64,000 nt of DNA from Bradyrhizobium sp. 199 (GTDB lineage: Bacteria; Pseudomonadota; Alphaproteobacteria; Rhizobiales; Xanthobacteraceae): assembly GCF_023073355.1 (NCBI RefSeq), contig NZ_JADPJI010000006.1, positions 186,001-250,000 of the forward strand. Direction: 5' to 3'. Both the position numbers and the translations under genes were made by a program. Within the stretch, counting starts at the first letter, position 1. Every line of letters starts with the position of its first letter. Shown here one piece after another: positions 16,525 through 24,624 of this stretch. The notes below the pieces were generated by a model. It was not told where the DNA came from. It saw only the letters and a program-made list of their open reading frames with translations, and made no database searches.

Positions 16525-17150
16525 CGCAGAACTCCCAGGAGATAGACGAAAGTGAAGACGCCGATCCAGACCACGTCGAGGAAGTGCCAGAACATCGACA
16601 GGCACATCAGACGGCGGCGGTTGGCTTCGATCAGACCGAACTTTTGGACCTGTACCATCAGCGTCAGCAGCCAGATCAGGCCGCAGGAGACGTGCAGGCC
16701 ATGGGTGCCGACCAGGGTGAAGAACGCGGAGAGGAAGGCGCTACGCTGGGGCGTCGCACCCTCGTGGATCATGTGGGCGAACTCGGTGAGCTCGATGCCG
16801 ATGAAGGCGAGGCCGAACAGGCCGGTGACCGCCAGCCAGATCTGCGTCTGCGCGACCTTGTTCTGCTGCATCGTCAGCATGGCGAAGCCGTAGGTGATCG
16901 ACGACAGCAGCAGCATCGAGGTGTTCACCGCGACCAGGTTGAGGTCGAACAGGTCCTTCGGCGCCGGGCCGGCGGCGTAATTGCCGCCGAGCACGCCGAA
17001 GGTGGCGAACAGGATCGCGAAGATGAGGCAGTCGCTCATCAGGTAGATCCAGAAGCCGAGCGAGGTGCTCCAGCCTTCCGGATGCGGGTGTTCGTCGGCG
17101 ACGTAGAAGACCGGTCCGCCGGTTTGAGAGGGATTGATAGCGATCGTCAT
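16521..17150 (-). CDS. cyoC: cytochrome o ubiquinol oxidase subunit III
   Basis: 209 aa with five membrane helices. TSLGFWIYLMSDCLIFAILF, IGIELTEFAHMIHEG and FTLVGTHGLHVSCGLIWL are the conserved CyoC blocks, and the protein ends FWHFLDVVWIGVFTFVYLLG. The ATG follows the cyoB stop with no spacer (TAA then ATG), so translation is coupled. Length matches E. coli CyoC (204 aa). Confidence 0.96.
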   Translation of the reverse strand: MTIAINPSQTGGPVFYVADEHPHPEGWSTSLGFWIYLMSDCLIFAILFATFGVLGGNYAAGPAPKDLFDLNLVAVNTSMLLLSSITYGFAMLTMQQNKVAQTQIWLAVTGLFGLAFIGIELTEFAHMIHEGATPQRSAFLSAFFTLVGTHGLHVSCGLIWLLTLMVQVQKFGLIEANRRRLMCLSMFWHFLDVVWIGVFTFVYLLGVLR

Positions 17151-19148
17151 TTACTTGGCTCCGGCGAGCAGTTTGGTGCGCGCGTCCTCGGCCCGGATGA
17201 CGTCTTCAGCCGGAATGTCGAAGTCGCGGTGATAGTTGAAGGTGTGACCGATCCCGACAGCGAGCATCGCGATGAAGCTCACGGCAGCCAGCCACCAGAT
17301 GTACCAGATCAGGCCGAATCCCATCGCGGTGGCGAGGCCGGCAAGGATGATGCCCGTGCCGGTGCTGCTGGGCATGTGGATCGGCCTGAATCCGGTGAGC
17401 GGACGCTGATAGCCCCGGCGCTTCATGTCCCACCACGCGTCATTGTCGTGAACGACGGGGGTGAAGGCGAAGTTATAGTCCGGCGGCGGCGAAGAGGTCG
17501 CCCATTCCAGCGTGCGCGCATCCCAGGGATCGCCCGTGACGTCCTTGAGCTGCTCGCGCTTGAGGAAGCTGACCGCGAACTGCATCAGCATGCACATGAT
17601 GCCCAGGAGCACGAGACCGGCTCCGATCGCGGCAATGACGAACCAGATCTGCAAAGACGGATCGTCGAACACACGCAGGCGGCGGGTGACTCCCATCAGG
17701 CCGAGCACGTAGAGCGGCATGAAGGCGAGATAGAAGCCGGTGACCCAGAACCAGAACGACAGCTTGCCCCAGAACGGATCGAGCTTGAAGCCGAACGCTT
17801 TCGGGAACCAGTAGGTGATGCCGGCAAAGGCGCCGAACACCACGCCGCCGATGATGACGTTGTGGAAGTGCGCGATCAGGAACAGGCTGTTGTGCAGCAC
17901 GAAGTCGGCTGGCGGCACCGCCAGCAGCACGCCGGTCATGCCGCCGATCACGAAGGTCAGCATGAAGGCGATCGTCCACATCATCGGCAGCTCGTAGCGG
18001 ATGCGTCCGCGATACATCGTGAACAGCCAGTTGAACATCTTCGCGCCCGTCGGGATCGAGATGATCATCGTGGTGATGCCGAAGAACGAGTTGACGCTGG
18101 CGCCAGAGCCCATCGTGAAGAAATGATGCAGCCAGACCAGGTACGACAGGATGGTGATGACGACCGTGGCGTAGACCATCGAGGTGTAGCCGAACAGCCG
18201 CTTGCCGGAGAAGGTCGAGGTCACCTCGGAGAAGATGCCGAAGGCGGGGAGAACGAGGATGTAGACCTCGGGATGGCCCCAGATCCAGATCAGGTTCACG
18301 TACATCATCGGGCTGCCGCCGAAATCGTTCGTGAAGAAATTGGTGCCGACATAGCGGTCGAGCGACAGCAGCGCGAGCACGACGGTCAGGACGGGGAAGG
18401 AGGCGACGATCAGGACGTTGGTGCAGAGCGAGGTCCAGGTGAAGACCGGCATCTTCATCATGGTCATGCCGGGGCAGCGCAGCTTGACGATGGTGCAGAT
18501 CAGGTTGATGCCGGATAATGTCGTGCCGACGCCTGCGACCTGCAGCGCCCAGATGTAATAATCGACGCCGACATCGGGACTGTACCCGATATTCGACAGC
18601 GGCGGATAAGCCAGCCATCCGGTGCGGGCGAATTCGCCGATGAACAGCGAGGCCATCACCAGCACCGCGCCGCCGACCGTCATCCAGAAGCTGAAATTGT
18701 TCAGGAACGGGAACGAGACGTCGCGCGCGCCGATCTGCATCGGCACGACATAGTTCATCAGGCCCGTGACCAGCGGCATCGCCACGAAGAAAATCATGAT
18801 CACGCCGTGGGCGGTGAAAACCTGGTCGTAATGATGGGCGTTGAGATAGCCTTCGGAGCCGCCGAAGGCCAGCATCTGCTGGCCGCGCATCATCAGCGCA
18901 TCGGCAAAACCCCGCAGCAGCATCACGATGCCGAGGATCATGTACATGATGCCGATGCGCTTGTGATCGACGGTGGTGAACCACTCGCGCCAGAGATAGC
19001 CCCAGAGGCGGAAATAGGTGAGACCGCCGAGCAGCGCGGCGCCGCCGAGCGCGACCACCGCGAAGGTGCCGACGACGATCGGCTCGTGCAGCGGTAGCGA
19101 TTCGAAGCCGAGCCGGCCGAAGATGAGCTTGAGAAGATCAGGAGACAT
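17151..19148 (-). CDS. cyoB: cytochrome o ubiquinol oxidase subunit I
   Basis: 665 aa, the same size as E. coli CyoB (663). Heme-copper signatures are present: HGVIMIFFVAMP with a low-spin heme ligand, WIWGHPEVYILVLPAFGI with the His-Glu-Val-Tyr cross-linked CuB ligand set, YLVWLHHFF with the His pair, and FLIAHFHNVIIGG with the heme ligands. About fifteen membrane helices. It oxidises ubiquinol, reduces O2 to water and pumps protons. The N-terminal KRIGIMYMILGIVMLLRGF helix is typical of quinol oxidases. A 9-bp inverted repeat lies between cyoA and this gene. Confidence 0.97.
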   Translation of the reverse strand: MSPDLLKLIFGRLGFESLPLHEPIVVGTFAVVALGGAALLGGLTYFRLWGYLWREWFTTVDHKRIGIMYMILGIVMLLRGFADALMMRGQQMLAFGGSEGYLNAHHYDQVFTAHGVIMIFFVAMPLVTGLMNYVVPMQIGARDVSFPFLNNFSFWMTVGGAVLVMASLFIGEFARTGWLAYPPLSNIGYSPDVGVDYYIWALQVAGVGTTLSGINLICTIVKLRCPGMTMMKMPVFTWTSLCTNVLIVASFPVLTVVLALLSLDRYVGTNFFTNDFGGSPMMYVNLIWIWGHPEVYILVLPAFGIFSEVTSTFSGKRLFGYTSMVYATVVITILSYLVWLHHFFTMGSGASVNSFFGITTMIISIPTGAKMFNWLFTMYRGRIRYELPMMWTIAFMLTFVIGGMTGVLLAVPPADFVLHNSLFLIAHFHNVIIGGVVFGAFAGITYWFPKAFGFKLDPFWGKLSFWFWVTGFYLAFMPLYVLGLMGVTRRLRVFDDPSLQIWFVIAAIGAGLVLLGIMCMLMQFAVSFLKREQLKDVTGDPWDARTLEWATSSPPPDYNFAFTPVVHDNDAWWDMKRRGYQRPLTGFRPIHMPSSTGTGIILAGLATAMGFGLIWYIWWLAAVSFIAMLAVGIGHTFNYHRDFDIPAEDVIRAEDARTKLLAGAK

Positions 19149-19164
19149 GCGAACTCTCTTTAGG

Positions 19165-19187
19165 AGTCTGACTTCAGGAGTCAGACT
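19165..19187. promoter_or_regulatory. intercistronic hairpin between cyoA and cyoB
   Basis: AGTCTGACT (19165-19173) and AGTCAGACT (19179-19187) are perfect 9-bp complementary arms around a 5-nt loop, overlapping the cyoA stop codon (19174-19176) and ending 17 nt before the cyoB ATG. There is no T-run, so it is not a classical terminator. It may set the CyoA:CyoB ratio or protect the cyoA 3' end. Confidence 0.55.
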
Positions 19188-20334
19188 TGGGACGTTGTCC
19201 GAGCAAGAAGGACGAGGACTTCAGCGGCGCAAACGACGGCCGCTTCAGGCCGGCGCCGAGCAGCGGCGCGGTGTCGGTGGGGGCCGTGATGGCGGCGGTG
19301 GTCTTTCCTTGCGGCGCATCCGGCGTGCAGGTGCCGGCGACGAAGCTCGGCTCCGGGCCGAATGCGGTGCCGCGGCGGGCGTATTTGTCGTAGGCCAGCG
19401 GCAGCGTGTTGTTCAGGCCCTGGTGGCCGGCGCCGCCCTTGGCGTCGATCGCCATCATCTCGCTCTGGCACATCTTGCCGGTCTCGACGCACATGTTGAG
19501 GATCAGGCGGTAGAGATCGGCATCGACGGTGCCCCAGCGACGCACCGGCTCGTTCTGGCTGGGCTTTTCGAGCTGGAGATATTCGGCGCGGCCGAGCGAA
19601 CCGCCGGCCGACTTGGCGCTGGCGATCCAGGCGTCAAAGGCCTTGTCGTCGAGGCCCTGGAAGTTGAAGTGCATGCCGGAGAAGCCGGCGCCGCTATAGT
19701 TCGCCGAAAAGCCCTTATAAGTGCCGGCGTGATTGACGACGGCATGGAGCTTGGTCTCCATGCCCGGCATCGCGTAGATCTGGCCGGCGAGCGCGGGGAT
19801 GTAGAACGAGTTCATCACCGAGGAAGCCGTGATGCGGAATTTGATCGGACGATCGACCGGAGCTGCGAGCTCGTTGACGGTGGCGATGCCGTAATCCGGA
19901 TAGATAAAGAGCCACTTCCAGTCGAGCGCGACGACATCGACCTCGAGCGGAGCCTTCGACTGGTCCACGGCGCGATCTGCATGGATGCGGCCGAGCGTGC
20001 GATAGGGGTCGAGCAGATGCGTGCCCATCCAGGTCAGCGCGCCCAGGCAGACGATGATCAGAAGCGGCGCCGACCAGATCACCAGCTCGAGCTTGGTCGA
20101 GTGATCCCATTCCGGCTCGTAGCGGGCCTCGGTGTTGGACTGGCGGTAGCGCCAGGCGAACAGCACCGTCAGCGCCATCACGGGGACGACGATCAGGAGC
20201 ATCAGGACGGTGGAGATGATGACGAGGTCGCGCTGCTGGGCAGCGATATCGCCGGCTGGCGCCAGCACGACGTAGTCGCAGCCGCTGAGTGCAGCAGCCA
20301 GAGGTAGTAGCGCCAGGATCTTGAGACGAGACAC
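19174..20334 (-). CDS. cyoA: cytochrome o ubiquinol oxidase subunit II
   Basis: 386 aa from GTG 20334. The lipoprotein signal SRLKILALLPLAAALSGC gives acylation at the lipobox cysteine. Two membrane helices follow (DLVIISTVLMLLIVVPVMALTVLF-type, then LELVIWSAPLLIIVCLGALTW), then the cupredoxin-like domain with VDVVALDWKWLFIYPDYGI and the COX_ARM region. The copper-A ligands are absent, as expected for quinol oxidases. The chain is longer than E. coli CyoA (315 aa) because of a Pro/Ala/Thr-rich C-terminus. The frame stays open far upstream on this strand, but that part overlaps the symporter gene and is not coding. First gene of cyoABCD-surf1-regSR. Confidence 0.95.
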   Translation of the reverse strand: MSRLKILALLPLAAALSGCDYVVLAPAGDIAAQQRDLVIISTVLMLLIVVPVMALTVLFAWRYRQSNTEARYEPEWDHSTKLELVIWSAPLLIIVCLGALTWMGTHLLDPYRTLGRIHADRAVDQSKAPLEVDVVALDWKWLFIYPDYGIATVNELAAPVDRPIKFRITASSVMNSFYIPALAGQIYAMPGMETKLHAVVNHAGTYKGFSANYSGAGFSGMHFNFQGLDDKAFDAWIASAKSAGGSLGRAEYLQLEKPSQNEPVRRWGTVDADLYRLILNMCVETGKMCQSEMMAIDAKGGAGHQGLNNTLPLAYDKYARRGTAFGPEPSFVAGTCTPDAPQGKTTAAITAPTDTAPLLGAGLKRPSFAPLKSSSFLLGQRPKSDS

Positions 20335-20400
20335 GGGCCGACCTTTGAAAATGAGTTTCCTTTGTCGGACCAAGGGGTAGCTGCGGCGCAGCAATCCGGA

Positions 20401-20421
20401 CATTGGACAATTTGTCCAATG
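20401..20421. promoter_or_regulatory. 21-bp palindrome in the cyoA / symporter divergent region
   Basis: CATTGGACA and TGTCCAATG are perfect 9-bp arms around ATT. It lies 67 nt upstream of the cyoA start and 90 nt upstream of the symporter start, in the only regulatory space for both. It looks like a dimeric repressor or activator site; the regulator is not identifiable from the window. Confidence 0.6.
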
Positions 20422-20511
20422 TTGCACTGCAGAATGTTGGCTCACAGAGGGCTGGATGCTGGCGCCCGCCGGGCGGTCGGCTTTGGATTTCAGGACGCTA
20501 AGGGCGCACGA

Positions 20512-21840
20512 ATGGCGACGGCACAGACCCCCGCAATGGCAGACCTCCACACGGGCGAGCACGGCCACGACCAGGCCAGTCCCGGCGAGATCGCCATCGG
20601 CGTCATCATCGGCCGTACCTCGGAATTCTTCGACTTCTTCGTGTTCGCGATCGCCTCGGTGATCGTGTTCCCGCGCCTGGTGTTCCCGTTCGCGAGCGAG
20701 CTGACCGGCACGCTCTATTCCTTCATGATCTTCGCGCTGGCCTTCATGGCCCGCCCCATCGGCACCGTCATTTTCATGACGGTCGACCGGGCCTACGGCA
20801 AGACGGCCAAGCTGATCTCGGCGCTGTTCCTGCTCGGCACCGCCACCGTCGCGCTGGCGTTCCTGCCCGGCTATCACGACATCGGCGTTGCCGCGATCTG
20901 GTTGCTTGCGCTCGCGCGCATTGCGCAGGGTCTGGCCTGGGGCGGCGCCTGGGACGGCATGGCTTCGCTGCTGGCGCTGAACGCGCCGCCTTCCAAGCGC
21001 GGCTGGTACGCGATGGTGCCGCAGCTCGGCGCACCGCTCGGGCTGATCGTGGCGAGCGCGCTGTTCGCCTATTTCGCGGGTAACCTCTCGGCCGACGATT
21101 TCTTCGACTGGGGCTGGCGCTATCCGTTCTTCGTTGCCTTTGCCATCAACGTCGTGGCGCTGTTCGCGCGTCTGCGCATGGTGACGACCGAGGAATATGC
21201 CTCGTTGTTCCAGAGTCGCGAGCTCCAGCCGGCGCGCATCTCCGACACGGTCGCGCGCGAAGGCCAGAACATCATGTTAGGAGCGTTTGCGCCGCTTGCG
21301 AGCTTTGCGCTTTTCCACATGGTCACGGTCTTTCCGCTGTCCTGGGTGTTCCTGTTCACCCGCGAAAGCCCGGTGCGCTTCCTGATCATCGAGATCGTCG
21401 CCGCTGTGTTCGGTGTGGCCGCGATCGTGATCTCCGGCATCATCGCCGACCGCGTGGGGCGCAAATCGCTGCTAATGGGATCGGCGATTGCGATCGCGAT
21501 CTATAGCGGCTTTGCCCCGCAGCTGCTCGACGCCGGCGCGTTCGGCGAGACCATCTACATGGTGATCGGCTTCATCCTGCTCGGCCTGTCCTTCGGCCAG
21601 TCCTCAGGTGCGATCGCCTCCAATTTCAAGCAGGCATACCGCTACACCGCCTCGGCACTGACTTCGGACATGGCCTGGCTGTTCGGCGCCGGCTTCGCGC
21701 CGCTGGTCGCGCTGCTGCTCGCCACAAATCTCGGCGTCATCGCTTCGGGCGCGTATCTCTTGTCCGGCGCGTTCTGGACCCTGCTCGCGCTCTGGCTCAG
21801 CGGCCAGCGCGAGAAGGGCGACATGGACGCTGGCGGTTAG
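20512..21840 (+). CDS. MFS transporter, metabolite:H+ symporter (MHS) type
   Basis: 442 aa, about twelve membrane helices. The MHS subfamily signature is clear in the N-half: IGVIIGRTSEFFDFFVFAIA, FMARPIGTVIFMTVDRAYGK (the RPxGxxxxGxxxDRxGR loop variant) and RIAQGLAWGGAWDG. Family members import citrate, alpha-ketoglutarate, shikimate or proline-betaine with protons; substrate not predictable. AAGGG lies 7 nt before the ATG. It is divergent from cyoA and shares a short region with the palindrome at 20401-20421. The His-rich N-terminus (HTGEHGHDQ) is odd. Confidence 0.88.
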   Translation: MATAQTPAMADLHTGEHGHDQASPGEIAIGVIIGRTSEFFDFFVFAIASVIVFPRLVFPFASELTGTLYSFMIFALAFMARPIGTVIFMTVDRAYGKTAKLISALFLLGTATVALAFLPGYHDIGVAAIWLLALARIAQGLAWGGAWDGMASLLALNAPPSKRGWYAMVPQLGAPLGLIVASALFAYFAGNLSADDFFDWGWRYPFFVAFAINVVALFARLRMVTTEEYASLFQSRELQPARISDTVAREGQNIMLGAFAPLASFALFHMVTVFPLSWVFLFTRESPVRFLIIEIVAAVFGVAAIVISGIIADRVGRKSLLMGSAIAIAIYSGFAPQLLDAGAFGETIYMVIGFILLGLSFGQSSGAIASNFKQAYRYTASALTSDMAWLFGAGFAPLVALLLATNLGVIASGAYLLSGAFWTLLALWLSGQREKGDMDAGG

Positions 21841-21875
21841 GGTTCACGGCGCCACCGCATCACAGGTCTCATAGG

Positions 21876-21959
21876 GTAGGCAAAGGCGCGCAAGCGCCGT
21901 GCCCACCATCTGTCGATGATTGAGAAGTGGTGCGCACGCTTCGCTTTGCCACCCTACGG
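21876..21959. repeat. intergenic repeat, GGCAAAGGCGC...GTGCCCACC family
   Basis: Imperfect inverted repeat between the convergent symporter and protease genes: GTAGGCAAAGGCGCG and GCGCCGTGCCCACC at one end, CGCTTCGCTTTGCCACCCTAC at the other. Related copies lie at about 36695, 52403 and 54893. Confidence 0.7.
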
Positions 21960-21973
21960 CAGTCGGGCGCACG

Positions 21974-23473
21974 TCAATCCGCCACGACCTTCACGCGATC
22001 TCGCACCTTCACCTGCGCGTTGCGATCGAGCCCGTTCAGTATGCGAAAACGCTCGGCGGGGTGATCGACGCCGGCCATGCGATGGGACAGCGATTCCACG
22101 GTGTCGCCGGGTTGCACGGTGATGACTTTGATGCGCAGCGGGCGGGCGGCCTGGATCTCGTCGAGCGTCAGGCGGCGGAATGAATTGACGGTCTCGCGCG
22201 CGTTGCGCTCGCTCTCGGTCGATTTCTGCCGTGTCGCAAAGATGAAGCGATAGACGTCGCTGCCGAAGCGCAGCGCATAGACCTTGAACTGCCACTGGTC
22301 GCCCTTGGCGGTGGCGGACGCGGCCGGGAAGCCATTGATGGTGAGGTCCTCCGTCGAGGCCTTCTCGACGCCCTCCATCCAGCCGGAATTGAGGTAGTCG
22401 CCGAGCGACTGCTCGGCCGGCACGCGCACCACGTCAAAACGCATCGCCTGTGCGCCGCCCTCGCGCACGCCGATCACGGCCTGGGCGGTGTTGTCGAGCG
22501 TGAAATTGTCCGGCGACTGGAAGGTGAAGCCGAGCTTCGGATGCAGGAATCTGCGGCCGCGCACGAAACCTTCACTGGGGTCTTCGCCGTAGACGAGGTT
22601 GTCGATCGCAGCCAGATAGGTCTCGCGGTCGCGCTCTGCGCCCTCCGGGGCCGTATACTGCCGCGCAATGGTCTGCGCGTTCTGCACGCGCTCCGGCGTC
22701 GCCGGATGCGACGAGGTGAAATCCTGCGCGCGCGGATCGAGCGAGCTCTTGCCGGCCTTCAGCTCGCCATTGCGCTCCATCGCCGAGAGGAACCGTGCCG
22801 CACCGTAAGGGTCGAAATGCGCCTTGGCGGAAAGGCCGACGCCGATGCCGTCGGCCTCGAACTCCTGCTTGCGCGAAAAGCTCGCCATGGTGAGCTTGGT
22901 CTTGGCGAGCGCGAGCGCAGTGAGATCGGGATCGTTGCTCATGTCGGTGACGACGCGGGTGACGATCGCGGCCTGGCGGGCCTGGTCCTCGCGCATCGCG
23001 GCGTGCTTGGACAGCACATGCGCCATCTCGTGGCTGAGCACGGAGGACAATTCCGACGTGTCGCTCGCAAGCGCAAGAAGTCCGCGCGTGACATAGAGCT
23101 GGCCGTTCGGCAGCGCGAAGGCGTTTACCGCGCCGGAATTGAGGATGGTGACCTTGTAGCCCTGGTCGGGACGATCGGAGGCGGCGACAAGCCGGTCGAC
23201 GGTCTTGCTGACGAGTGATTCGAGCCTGGGGTCGTCGTAGGTGCCGCCATAGCTCGCCAGAATGCGCTCGTGCTCCTTCTCGGTGGCGGGGGTCTGGGCG
23301 ACGGCCGGCTTCGGCTTCGGCATCGCGGCCGTCGCCGGGACCGCCGCGGTCTGGAACCGGCCCATATCGCCGCAGCCCGCAAGCGCCGTGCCCAGCATGA
23401 GGCATAGCGCGGCCGGCGCCGCCCGCAGGCGGCGGCGTTCGTTGCGTACGTGCCGTTCTAGCACCCCATTCAC
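21974..23473 (-). CDS. M48 family metalloprotease, lipoprotein, with LysM-like tail
   Basis: 499 aa. A signal peptide ending in lipobox LAGC (31-34) suggests an outer-membrane or periplasmic lipoprotein. The M48 core has HEMAH at 148-152 and a downstream EFEADGIGV near 209 that gives the third zinc ligand, like BepA/YfgC. The middle region resembles a NTF2/MtfA-type domain. The C-terminus IKVITVQPGDTVESLSHRM looks like a LysM peptidoglycan-binding motif. The likely role is envelope protein quality control (inference). The start is GTG 23473. Convergent with the symporter gene across the repeat at 21876. Confidence 0.88.
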   Translation of the reverse strand: MNGVLERHVRNERRRLRAAPAALCLMLGTALAGCGDMGRFQTAAVPATAAMPKPKPAVAQTPATEKEHERILASYGGTYDDPRLESLVSKTVDRLVAASDRPDQGYKVTILNSGAVNAFALPNGQLYVTRGLLALASDTSELSSVLSHEMAHVLSKHAAMREDQARQAAIVTRVVTDMSNDPDLTALALAKTKLTMASFSRKQEFEADGIGVGLSAKAHFDPYGAARFLSAMERNGELKAGKSSLDPRAQDFTSSHPATPERVQNAQTIARQYTAPEGAERDRETYLAAIDNLVYGEDPSEGFVRGRRFLHPKLGFTFQSPDNFTLDNTAQAVIGVREGGAQAMRFDVVRVPAEQSLGDYLNSGWMEGVEKASTEDLTINGFPAASATAKGDQWQFKVYALRFGSDVYRFIFATRQKSTESERNARETVNSFRRLTLDEIQAARPLRIKVITVQPGDTVESLSHRMAGVDHPAERFRILNGLDRNAQVKVRDRVKVVAD

Positions 23474-23499
23474 GTCGCTTAACCCGTGCCTGGCCCTCG

Positions 23500-24267
23500 T
23501 TAGGGCCTTTCCCCTGTCGGCTCGCTTGCGCCCAGCAACTCGACCTGCCCTATGAGCCGCACATCGATCCGCGGCCCCGTATTCCCCTCGACCCAGCCCC
23601 GGACCCGAATACGTTTACTTTCCAAAGACTTAAGGGTGATTCCAGCGCTTTCAAACGCCGGTAGCGTGCGCTTTGAAATAGTCGCGGTAAAGCCCCGTGT
23701 CCAGTTGCGTCCGAAGTTGAGGTAGGTCATTGCCCCAGCTTGCCGGACCGACAGGACTTTGCCCTCGACCACCATAAAACGCCCGATCCCGGCCAAAATA
23801 TCGTCCGGACTTTCCGCGTTTTTTATGGCCGACCGGTCAGCCCAGCTGCCCTTTTTTTGGCGCCGTGCTGCGGCTTCCGACGCCATCAGGGTGGCCGCGC
23901 AGTCCTTGTCCACGATCTCGGCGGAAACCATGGCCTCGCCCTGGGCGAGCAGCATGGCCTGCACTGAGGTATCGCTGTCGCGGATGAAGACCAGCGCGCC
24001 CTGGCGGCCGTAACGGTCGGGCGTGTCGTCGGTGCCGCGGAGTGTCACGTCGCGGCCGGCGAGCAGCGATGCCAGCGCCTGCTTCGTGGCCGTCGTCGGT
24101 TCGATTCCGGCGAGACGGATCTCGCGCCCGTCATCGAGGCGCACACTGCGCGCATCGACGATGGCCGCGACGCGGCCCTCGCCTTGGGACTCGAACTGGC
24201 ATGGGCTCGCGAGGGCGGCGCTAGCGGTGGTCAAGAACGAGACGATGAGCTGAAGCAGGCGCGTCAC
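23500..24267 (-). CDS. thermonuclease (SNase)-like exported protein
   Basis: 255 aa from GTG 24267, with a signal peptide (LLQLIVSFLTTASAALASP). The first half is an OB-fold of SNase type: VAAIVDARSVRLDDGREIRLAGIEPTT, then LLAGRDVTLRGTDDTPDRYGRQGALVF and a Cys near 120. Compared with staphylococcal nuclease the active-site loop is degenerate (GIEPTT rather than GIDAPE), so catalysis is doubtful. The second half (VVEGKVLSVRQAGAMTYLNFG) is a further OB-like domain common in rhizobial relatives. It lies upstream of the M48 protease with a 26-nt gap, so the two are probably co-transcribed. Confidence 0.8.
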   Translation of the reverse strand: MTRLLQLIVSFLTTASAALASPCQFESQGEGRVAAIVDARSVRLDDGREIRLAGIEPTTATKQALASLLAGRDVTLRGTDDTPDRYGRQGALVFIRDSDTSVQAMLLAQGEAMVSAEIVDKDCAATLMASEAAARRQKKGSWADRSAIKNAESPDDILAGIGRFMVVEGKVLSVRQAGAMTYLNFGRNWTRGFTATISKRTLPAFESAGITLKSLESKRIRVRGWVEGNTGPRIDVRLIGQVELLGASEPTGERP

Positions 24268-24337
24268 GTGACCCGGACAGATTGCGTTGCACGTGAACCA
24301 TAACTCAAGCGTGGCGGGTCGCGAAGAGGCTTCCACA

Positions 24338-24465
24338 CACTCCGTCGTTGCGACGAGCGAAGCGACCAAGCACTCCAGACTGCGTCCGCGGAACGGATTC
24401 TGGATTGCTTCCGCCTTCGCTGAAATCCGGCAGACAAGTCGCTGCGCTCGCGATGACGTGGAAAC
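24338..24465. repeat. intergenic repeat (GACGAGCGAAGCGACC...CGCTCGCGATGACG)
   Basis: A repeat-like block with the motifs ACGAGCGAAGCGACCAAGC, GATTCTGGATTGCTTCC and GTCGCTGCGCTCGCGATGACG, typical of Bradyrhizobium extragenic elements. It fills much of the 357-bp gap between two divergent genes. No gene is seen in the rest. Confidence 0.6.
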
Positions 24466-24624
24466 ATTCTCCGCGCCATTCCGCTTTGCGGAAAACCTGC
24501 GCGGCAATCGCGCGCTCGCGGCCCACCTCGCGCTTGCTGCGCTGTCGCGCATGCGGCATGATTGCGGCAACACCAATAACCAAGCCGCCATCAGAGTACG
24601 GCGCGATAAGGGAGATCGTTTTTC

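Noticed and set aside
16584..18518. 644-codon plus-strand frame opposite cyoB/cyoC
   Set aside because: Composition is His/Arg/Asp/Gln-rich, the usual antisense shadow of membrane protein genes; no ribosome site or motif.
20335..20877. N-terminal extension of CyoA on the minus strand
   Set aside because: It runs through the palindrome and the symporter coding region; the lipoprotein signal begins at 20334.
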